From RGIG7378 sp964500525 (GTDB lineage: Bacteria; Bacillota; Clostridia; RGIG7378), in assembly GCA_964500525.1 (NCBI GenBank), contig CAZCOE010000087.1:1-10367 (forward strand): a stretch of 10,367 bases of DNA. Reading direction: 5' to 3'. Under the pieces are notes generated by a model, which searched no databases, was not told where the DNA came from, and saw nothing but the letters and a program-made list of their open reading frames with translations. Of this stretch, positions 7,093 through 10,367 are shown piece after piece. The number at the start of each line of letters is the position of its first letter. The first letter of the stretch is position 1. Both the position numbers and the translations under genes were made by a program.

Positions 7093-8892
7093 ATGACAAA
7101 AAATACACGGCCGGATCTTACCATGACCAAGAATGAGTTCACATTGTTATATGCTATTAAAAAATACGGTATGCAGCGTCATAGGAAGCTTCGGGATATT
7201 TCCTCACTCTCTACGGGATACATATCCCAGACCATTAACGAATTCCAGGCAAAGGGATGGGTAGACGATGAGGGCATTACGGAGAAGGGCATAGAGGCTC
7301 TGCTGCCCTTCAAGGTGGATAATGCAATCATTATGGCGGCCGGTATGTCCACACGCTTCGTTCCCCTCAGCCTGGAAAAGCCAAAGGGGCTGCTGGTTGT
7401 CAAGAATGAGGTCCTGATCGAGAGGCAGATTGAGCAGCTCCAGGAGGCAGGCATTAACGAAATAGTTGTTGTCTTGGGCTACAAGAAGGAGGCCTTCTTC
7501 TACCTGGAGGACAAGTTTGAGGGGATCAAGATTGTTGTCAATCCTGAGTACAACACCAAGAACAACACCCATACCCTCTACCTGGCCCAGAAATATATTA
7601 AGAACAGCTATATCTGTTCATCCGATGACTACTTCGAGGAGAATCCCTTCGAGGAGTATGTATATCAATCCTATTACGCCGCGATTCATGTTCACGAAAA
7701 GACCAATGAGTGGTATATGATCCCGGATTCAAAGGGGAACATCGCCAAGGTTCAGAAGAGCGGAGAAGATGGCTTTATCATGCTGGGACATGTATATTGG
7801 GATCGCTATTTCTCGGCCGGTATGATTGGACTGCTGAATGAGGACCACGAAGTTGGAAACTATGACAGCGCCCTGTGGGAGCAGGTTCTGACGGAACATA
7901 TCAAGGAGCTGCCTCCCATGAGAATTAAGGAATATCCAGCCGATGCCATTTTCGAGTTCGACAGTCTGGACGAGCTGAGGGCCTTTGACAGCAACTATGT
8001 CAATCACACCCACAGCAAGATTATGAAGAATATCGCCCAGGTGTTGGAATGCAAGGAAAGCGATGTTATGAACTTCAAAGCCATTAAGGAAGGCCTTACC
8101 AACACCTCATTCTCCTTTGAGGTCTATGGCAAGAAATACGTATATCGTCATCCCGGTGAAGGAACTGAGGCAATTATTTCCAGACAGCATGAGAAGAAGG
8201 CACTGGGACTTGCCAAGAGCATTGGCATAGACCGCACTTTTATCTACATGGACGAGAAGACAGGATGGAAGCTGAGCAGCTTCGTGGAGGGCATTCGTGT
8301 CCCCTCATATGACAGTTTTGAGGACTCCAAGAGAGTTCTCGATGTGCTCCGCAGACTCCATGAGAGGAAGCTGTCTGTGGATTGGTCGTTCATGCCCTGG
8401 GAAGAGGCTGGGAAGATCGAGGTCATGCTGCGGACCAGCAAGAACGGAATTGCAGATCCGGAGTTTGACAAGCTGAAGGATAGAGTAGAGAAGTGCTATA
8501 AGAAGTGTCAGGGAGACGGCATTGAGATGTGCTTCTGCCATTGCGACACCTATGCACCTAACTGGATGCTGACAGAGAATGAAACAATCCTGATCGACTG
8601 GGAGTATGCCGGAAATGCTGATCCCGGATGCGACATTGGAACCTATATCATGGACTCAATGTGGGAAGTGGAAGATGCAGAGAAGTTTATCAGGGAGTAC
8701 TGCGGAGAGAACATGACCGACGCACAGCTATTCCATTATCTGGCCTATACTGCAATCCTCTCATACTATTGGTATGTGTGGGCTCTGTACAGGGAGGCAT
8801 GTGGTGCTGTTATGGGCGAATGCCTATATAATTGGCATGTTATGGCAAAGAGATACAGCAAGTATTTGGTAAATCGGTATCAGTTAACCTAG
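7093..8892 (+). CDS. Winged-helix / LicC-like cytidylyltransferase / LicA-like choline kinase fusion
   Basis: A 599-residue three-domain protein. Residues 10-75 look like a MarR-type winged helix (helix STGYISQTINEF, then wing KGWVDDEGITEKG). Residues 77-300 are a nucleotidyltransferase of the LicC type: AAGMSTRF (82-89), EKPKGL (K98) and metal-site SSDDY (176-180). Residues 325-595 are a choline/ethanolamine kinase: HCDTYAPN (H483, D485, N490) and IDWEYAGNADPGCDIG (D502, D514). Together they would phosphorylate choline and make CDP-choline for decorating surface polymers, as LicA and LicC do in pneumococcus. The substrate could also be ethanolamine or another amino alcohol. GGAGG (7079-7083) is nine bases before the ATG; the gene is monocistronic. 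The fused winged helix suggests a sensor that represses or activates its own pathway, perhaps at the repeats at 7010-7040 and 5169-5197; that part is inference. Confidence 0.9.
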   Translation: MTKNTRPDLTMTKNEFTLLYAIKKYGMQRHRKLRDISSLSTGYISQTINEFQAKGWVDDEGITEKGIEALLPFKVDNAIIMAAGMSTRFVPLSLEKPKGLLVVKNEVLIERQIEQLQEAGINEIVVVLGYKKEAFFYLEDKFEGIKIVVNPEYNTKNNTHTLYLAQKYIKNSYICSSDDYFEENPFEEYVYQSYYAAIHVHEKTNEWYMIPDSKGNIAKVQKSGEDGFIMLGHVYWDRYFSAGMIGLLNEDHEVGNYDSALWEQVLTEHIKELPPMRIKEYPADAIFEFDSLDELRAFDSNYVNHTHSKIMKNIAQVLECKESDVMNFKAIKEGLTNTSFSFEVYGKKYVYRHPGEGTEAIISRQHEKKALGLAKSIGIDRTFIYMDEKTGWKLSSFVEGIRVPSYDSFEDSKRVLDVLRRLHERKLSVDWSFMPWEEAGKIEVMLRTSKNGIADPEFDKLKDRVEKCYKKCQGDGIEMCFCHCDTYAPNWMLTENETILIDWEYAGNADPGCDIGTYIMDSMWEVEDAEKFIREYCGENMTDAQLFHYLAYTAILSYYWYVWALYREACGAVMGECLYNWHVMAKRYSKYLVNRYQLT

Positions 8893-8994
8893 TGTAGTAG
8901 TGAAAAGTGAAGGGTCATGTCTCTATGCTCCCATGGTCAATGGGCGAAGCGGGGCTTCGCCAGTGAATAGTGAATTGTGAAGAGTGAATTCTGG
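8891..8994 (+). repeat. REP-like intergenic element, right-hand copy
   Basis: The core is GGCGAAGC (8943-8950), loop GGG, GCTTCGCC (8954-8961), a perfect 8-bp stem. It is preceded by a second small stem, CCCAT (8930-8934) with ATGGG (8940-8944), and followed by four heptads: AGTGAAT, AGTGAAT, TGTGAAG, AGTGAAT (8962-8989), then TCTGG. Heptad-like AGTGAAA/AGTGAAG units also precede it (8899-8912). It starts at the stop codon of the choline-activation gene. No T-run follows the hairpin, so it is not a standard terminator. Confidence 0.8.
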
Positions 8995-9020
8995 TACTTT
9001 TGACCGCCCCAAAGTACCGG
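8991..9020. repeat. GGTACTTT palindrome beside the REP-like element
   Basis: GGTACTTT (8993-9000) and AAAGTACC (9011-9018) form a perfect 8-bp inverted repeat around TGACCGCCCC. The stem extends by a T-G and a C-G pair to 8991 and 9020. It abuts the heptad repeats, so it may be part of the same mobile or dispersed unit. No T-run follows on the plus strand. Confidence 0.6.
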
Positions 9021-9062
9021 AAAAGGCGCCGCTGTTTCGACTTGTTTGATAGGAGAGGTAAT

Positions 9063-9710
9063 ATGGTTTTTTCATATAAAACTGTAGATAATAGACCCAT
9101 AGCGATTTCCATCGGTGACAGTAGATATGAGCTGCACTCCGAAGAAAAAATCAGTTGCGATAATAAGGATACAGTTCGTGGATGTATAGAAATAGAAAAG
9201 CAAAAAGAATTAATTGCAATAAACTATCTGGGTATGCTTGCAAAGCGACTGGTGGCAAATATTATAAACATAATTATTATGAATTTTCCATCCAAATGGT
9301 TTGAGGGGATAGATCCGTTTGTTTTTCATGGCGATATATCCGTAGGAACGAGTGATATGGAAATTGAATACAAGCCTGCGGTATTTAATGATGACGGTTT
9401 GATTCGTGAAAAACCGAAACTACTTGTGAACGGACAGGAAGAAGAGGTCGAACTTGAAACTGATCGAGAGCATATAAAGGTTGGCTTTATTAGATACTGC
9501 TTTGATTTGGTGTCATTCTGGACCTATGGAGCTCTAATAATCGTTATTGTCTTTGTGCTCTCAGGGAGGCTAAAAAAATATATCTTTGTAGTTTTGCTGT
9601 ATTTGCTGTTAACCGCATTTCTTTTTTGTAAGAAGATAAGAAAGTCTTATAAGGAAAAACAACTAATGAGTGAGTCCCTGTTAAATCTGGATTGGATCAA
9701 GAAAGGATGA
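9063..9710 (+). CDS. Hypothetical membrane protein with two C-terminal helices
   Basis: A 215-residue protein I do not recognise. Residues 1-140 are mostly polar, with one short hydrophobic stretch near 55-75 (ending IINIIIMN). Two strong membrane helices follow (about 151-168 and 172-189, the second in IFVVLLYLLLTAFLF), joined by a short basic turn (GRLKK), and then a basic and polar tail. The ATG at 9063 is preferred: AGGAGAGG (9051-9058) lies just upstream. A TTG at 9000 would extend the frame by 21 residues, but those would be encoded by the palindrome next to the REP-like element. The gene is visibly richer in A and T than the choline and teichoic genes and stands alone, suggesting acquired or fast-evolving DNA. 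Function cannot be assigned. Confidence 0.65.
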   Translation: MVFSYKTVDNRPIAISIGDSRYELHSEEKISCDNKDTVRGCIEIEKQKELIAINYLGMLAKRLVANIINIIIMNFPSKWFEGIDPFVFHGDISVGTSDMEIEYKPAVFNDDGLIREKPKLLVNGQEEEVELETDREHIKVGFIRYCFDLVSFWTYGALIIVIVFVLSGRLKKYIFVVLLYLLLTAFLFCKKIRKSYKEKQLMSESLLNLDWIKKG

Positions 9711-10132
9711 AAACAGGTCTGCAGTTTTTTTGGAAGTACAGTGTTCCTCAATGACAATCTATTAATACGATCAAGTCAAAATGTAATACTCCCATGTACC
9801 ATATAGGCATTTATTGCAAGAAAAGCAGATTCATGTTTTTCAATATGGGAACACTGATAGCGTCACATCATTTGTGCGATAGAGTAAAATAGATATATCA
9901 GTCTTTCGGAAGAAGAAAAGACACAGTTGTATGATCTGTTAGAACCATATGGATTTGTCTTCCCATGCATATGAGGTGATGAGATGGATAAACAAGAAGA
10001 ACACAACTCAAACACAAATTGTAGAGATGTAGAGATGCCATGTTCCTCAGATAAATTGACACTTTACATATTACTGTGAATGTGACACAAACATATTGTA
10101 ACCAAAGGAACACATAGGCGATAAGTGATTAG
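9711..10132. other. AT-rich region without a credible intact gene
   Basis: About 420 bases hold only short frames. One ends at 9974 and reads LSEEEKTQLYDLLEPYGF near its C-terminus, which looks protein-like but has no intact 5' part. Ten bases later GAGGTGAT is followed by an ATG (9984) that opens a 31-codon frame ending at 10079; I cannot tell a small gene from chance here. There is a tandem 8-base repeat, GTAGAGAT (10021-10036), and a direct repeat, ACACTTTACA, at 10059-10068 and 10134-10143. The region is best read as decayed coding sequence. Confidence 0.45.
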
Positions 10133-10357
10133 TACACTTTACAGAGGCATGGCCTCTACCACAATTCATTTGCTGCAGAAGTTGAATACCATGCGGATAT
10201 GGCAAGAGATTATCCTAACATATGGGATATACAAAAGAGCGCTATTCGAGCAGATATGGCAATTAAGATAGACTACAATCCTGCCGAGCCAACTCCGTAT
10301 TATGACCTAAACAGTGACTATGTGCAGGCTCAAATACAGGCGCACGGAGAGTATTAG
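10133..10357 (+). pseudogene. 3' fragment of an unrecognised gene
   Basis: The frame from the stop at 10130-10132 to the TAG at 10355-10357 encodes about 74 residues of convincing protein composition, including AAEVEYHADMARDYPN, AIRADMAIKIDYNP and a QAQIQAHGEY end. The first in-frame ATG (10199) is internal to this good stretch and has no ribosome binding site. The readable sequence extends upstream of it, which suggests the true 5' end is missing. I do not recognise the family. It could be a truncated gene, or a small intact one starting at a non-ATG codon. Confidence 0.4.
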
Positions 10358-10367
10358 TATCACAAAA

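Noticed and set aside
8915..9112. Minus-strand 65-codon frame across the REP-like element
   Set aside because: It is made mostly of translated repeat heptads and the palindrome, a usual source of false genes.
9711..9731. Weak terminator (AAAAC and GTTTT around a T-run) after the orphan gene
   Set aside because: The possible stem is only five A/T-rich pairs with a nine-base loop, too weak to claim.
9898..10113. Minus-strand 71-codon frame
   Set aside because: No ribosome binding site, odd composition rich in Cys, Leu and Val from AT-rich noncoding DNA, and no motif.

Overview
The window reads as chromosomal DNA of a low-to-mid GC Gram-positive bacterium of the class Clostridia, most likely a gut Oscillospiraceae or Lachnospiraceae relative. 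The support is: AGGAGG-type ribosome binding sites, sigma-A-like promoters, a CDP-glycerol glycerophosphotransferase-like gene, a choline-activation gene, and GCGAAGC/GCTTCGC hairpins followed by AGTGAAT-type heptads of the intergenic kind seen in such genomes. The species cannot be fixed from sequence alone. Almost everything recognisable points to the cell surface, in particular to phosphate-linked polymers (teichoic acid type) and their phosphocholine decoration.

Left part, minus strand (55-4966): a tightly coupled three-gene operon. It runs from a strong TTGACA-N17-TATACA promoter at 4966-4938, through a roughly 175-nt leader, to a CPBP-family membrane protease-like gene, a TagB/TagF-type glycerophosphotransferase, and a 923-residue fusion of a YidC/Oxa1-like domain, a seven-helix membrane block and an extracellular LtaS/sulfatase-like domain. 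Both gene junctions are 4-nt ATGA overlaps, and a hairpin terminator closes the operon at 9-34. The fusion is the most unusual object here. Its YidC part has Asn where the groove arginine of true insertases sits, while its phosphatase-superfamily catalytic set looks complete.

Middle part, plus strand (5169-8892): two transcription units that seem to work together. The first encodes a 59-residue single-helix membrane protein, overlapping by 4 nt an NCS1-family (CodB-like) permease, and ends in a UUCG-loop terminator. The second encodes a 599-residue protein with a winged-helix domain, a LicC-like nucleotidyltransferase and a LicA-like choline kinase. The working model is import of choline, or a similar substrate, by the NCS1 permease with its small partner, then phosphorylation and CTP activation by the fusion enzyme. 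The fused winged helix may sense the pathway and control both promoters, which carry operator-like inverted repeats, a shared ATAAAA(A)TGAGC element and near-identical 17-base start regions. No LicB-type transporter and no LicD transferase lies in the window.

Right part (8891-10367): copies of the REP-like element flank the middle cassette on both sides. After it come a palindrome, an AT-richer gene for an unrecognised two-helix membrane protein, and about 650 bases that look like decayed gene remnants. This end looks like accessory, poorly conserved DNA.
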